A stretch of 64,000 bases of DNA from Aurelia coerulea (taxonomy: Eukaryota; Cnidaria; Scyphozoa; Semaeostomeae; Ulmaridae), in assembly GCA_039566865.1 (NCBI GenBank), contig CM076954.1, positions 13,540,001 through 13,604,000 on the forward strand, in the 5' to 3' direction. Each line of letters opens with the position of its first letter. Position 1 is the first letter of the stretch. Below the pieces are notes generated by a model. It did no database searches. It worked only from the letters and a program-made list of their open reading frames with translations, and was not told the DNA's origin. Positions 56,701 to 59,700 of this stretch are shown piece after piece. A program made the translations under genes and the position numbers.

Positions 56701-59700
56701 TTTCACCAGTTCGTTCTCTTTTTGGTTTTCTCGTTTCGTCTCATGATCAGAGTCAGCAGGGATTTCCTTTGGAAGTTCCATCGTGTAGAAATAATCAAAG
56801 AAAAACGCACCAAACTTCTTGACAACTTTTGCTTCGATGAACTGCTTGCCTTTTTCTGGCAATTCTGTCTTTCCATATGAGTTTTTAGCGTCGTCTGTTT
56901 TATCATTGCCGTTAGGTTGTCTGAACAAAGAATCTTCAAGAAAGCCAACTCCACTTTCATCTGTGTCTTTTGGGTTGCCAATACGAAAGAACAACTCATC
57001 CTGCAAAACATGCACGTAACATGAGCAACATGACTATTTTGGTCACAGTAAAATCTCATTTTCAAAAATCAAATTCTCTTTAAACTGACAAAAGGCAAAT
57101 CCCAATAATTTTAGTGTATCTTATATGGTTTTCAAAGTATTTTTAGATAGAAGTTATCGATCATCATTTCTTAATACCGAACTTGAAAGTAAACTCCCAA
57201 ATTAGGATGCCCTACTAAGTACATTCAATAACACATGAGCAAGAAAGCATACACCCACATCTATAAACACACTTTTTCTCTTACAGTCAAAATATTGACC
57301 TAGAAATGAAAATTTCACTGAAAAGGAACAACATTTGCATACAGTGAAAAATATTTCCTATCGAATCGGTAATTGATACTTTAATATACAGGGTGACCCA
57401 AGCTATGAATGCTTTCTATCATAGTTAATTTTATCAGTTTAGTTAAAGGCTTGGCTAACTTTTTAGATCCTGCATGGCGTGCATGGTCACTTGATACTGG
57501 ACCCCAGATTTCTCATTTAAAGTGAAAAACCCATCATTTTCTAGCCAACTTTTTGGAAAAACTTAATGTGGAGATACCGGGTGTCCCAAAAAAGTACTCC
57601 TGTTTAAAAAATCACCAAAAATTGATGATTAAACCTTTGATAAAATTTTCTCTTTGAATTGCTTTCTCAAAGACCCGAAAATATTCAAAGATGATAAAAT
57701 GTTTGCTTTTGGTACAGCAAGGTAGGAAATTTACACATGCAAAAAACCTTATTTTGAGCTATAGTTTTTAAGCAAAACACCCAATCTTGCCTAGGAGTCA
57801 AAATTTTCAAATTTCTTATCTTCATTGAAGTCTCCACTAATAGTGCACATTTATTTCTGAAATTGATTTGGCAATCATCAGTGATTTTGTGCAGTATGAT
57901 TCAAAACCAGGTAACCCTGAAAAGAGCTAAATTTGCTCATTTTTAAAGGGGCATTCCGCAGAAAAAAACTGGATATCGGTAAACTGCGTTGTTTGCTTTT
58001 AAAACGAACATGCTTATCATTATAAACATTTTCCAATGTTTCTCCAACTTGAATAAAGCTCAAACCGGCCAAAAACGAAACAGGTATTTTTCAACATAGA
58101 GACCGAGAACTCAGCCATATCCTGGAATTTGAATCCGAGACAGAAAACGAGAATTCTCGGTAAAACCGATCAATTCTCTTTCGCGTAGTCGACCATGGAC
58201 ACATGAATGAACGAATACAACAGGACATTCAAACTCAATTTAACGAGCGTTGCGCAACGAGCCTATGAAGACTCGCCTATGACCGACCGACGGACAAAAA
58301 CGAAAATATTCTACCTTTCTTCGCCGAGAACGATGCATAAAATGGTAGGGTATTGAAATTAAAATTGGTCAAATGTTTCCTTCCATATCTCGCGTTTGAG
58401 AAGCGCGATCGATGAAAGGAAAACGATTTTCGAGGGCTGACATAATCTGTTTCTCGATCGGGATCACAAAATGAATCTCTGCATGCATTTAATTTTCGAG
58501 GAATGCCCCTTTAAACCTCTTACAAGGTCAGCTATGTCTTGGAAAATAATTTGGTCTTTGATCTACTTGACAAAAAAAGAAAATTGAAGATCGGCCTTGT
58601 AATAAAATTTTGGTGATTTTTCAAAGGGGAGTACATTTTTTTGGGACACCCGGTAGATTTAAAGTAATTGATGAAAATATGTTGTTTGCAAAATGATTGA
58701 CCTCTTGTGCTCCCATGCAATTTGGCTTTCTTTCACATCTTCCACAACATGGATTGGAAAGGAGGAGTTTGTTCGAGAAATGAAAGAATTACCATATTTT
58801 TGAAACTGGCTTCTGATACTCTGTTTTTGTTCATAACATTTGCTGTCACGAAACTATGTGTGATTTCGCTTGTGACGTTTATCTTGGGTCGCTTGATAAC
58901 TGGTAAAAGATGCATAAAAAGGACCAACCTCTACTTCTTTCTCTAATTCATCCAGATCCATAGAGATATCCGATCTGACATTGTAAACATCCCTTCTTCC
59001 TTTCTTGCAAAGACAATCACCAATCATGTATCCAACAATATTGCAAACACCAAATTGACAATCAAAATACTCTTCCCCTTTTGACCATATTTCAACAGCG
59101 CATCCTGACATTTCAATATTCAGAATGGGAGAGAATTCAAACCTTTTTGTCCCAACGATGCTGCTATCGAATGCTTCATCTGTTACTTTAAGTGTCAGGG
59201 AACATTGCGTTACAAAAATCCCTAACAATAAGACTGTATCTGTGTCATAACTTGTATGACCATCATCCCCAGTAGCTTCATCTGTAACAATTGGCAGCAT
59301 GGACCAGGCCCATGATGCCCAACCTGTTTCATCAGTATTACCACTTTGTTCTTCAACGTCAGCTTGCGGCACTTTTGAAACAGTTTTCCTGTTTTTCCTT
59401 TCCTCTAATATTTCTTCTGCTGGATGGTGCTTATAACTACACCCAGGAAGGTCAAGCGTTCTGTAATACAAGCCTAAACACAGCTTGAGTAGCCGTATAA
59501 TCATTGGCAGTTGTACATCTGTAGATGAAAGATCTAGGCTCTCACAGTAAACATTCACTTGATTTTCATATGGGCTAAGGCTTCCAATGCCTTGATATTT
59601 TGATAAGATACGGCAAGAGAGATTACATTTGTACAAAACTGGATCTTGGTACATTTCGATTTTACCATCAGCATTTCTACTATCCAAACAAATGGTTAAA

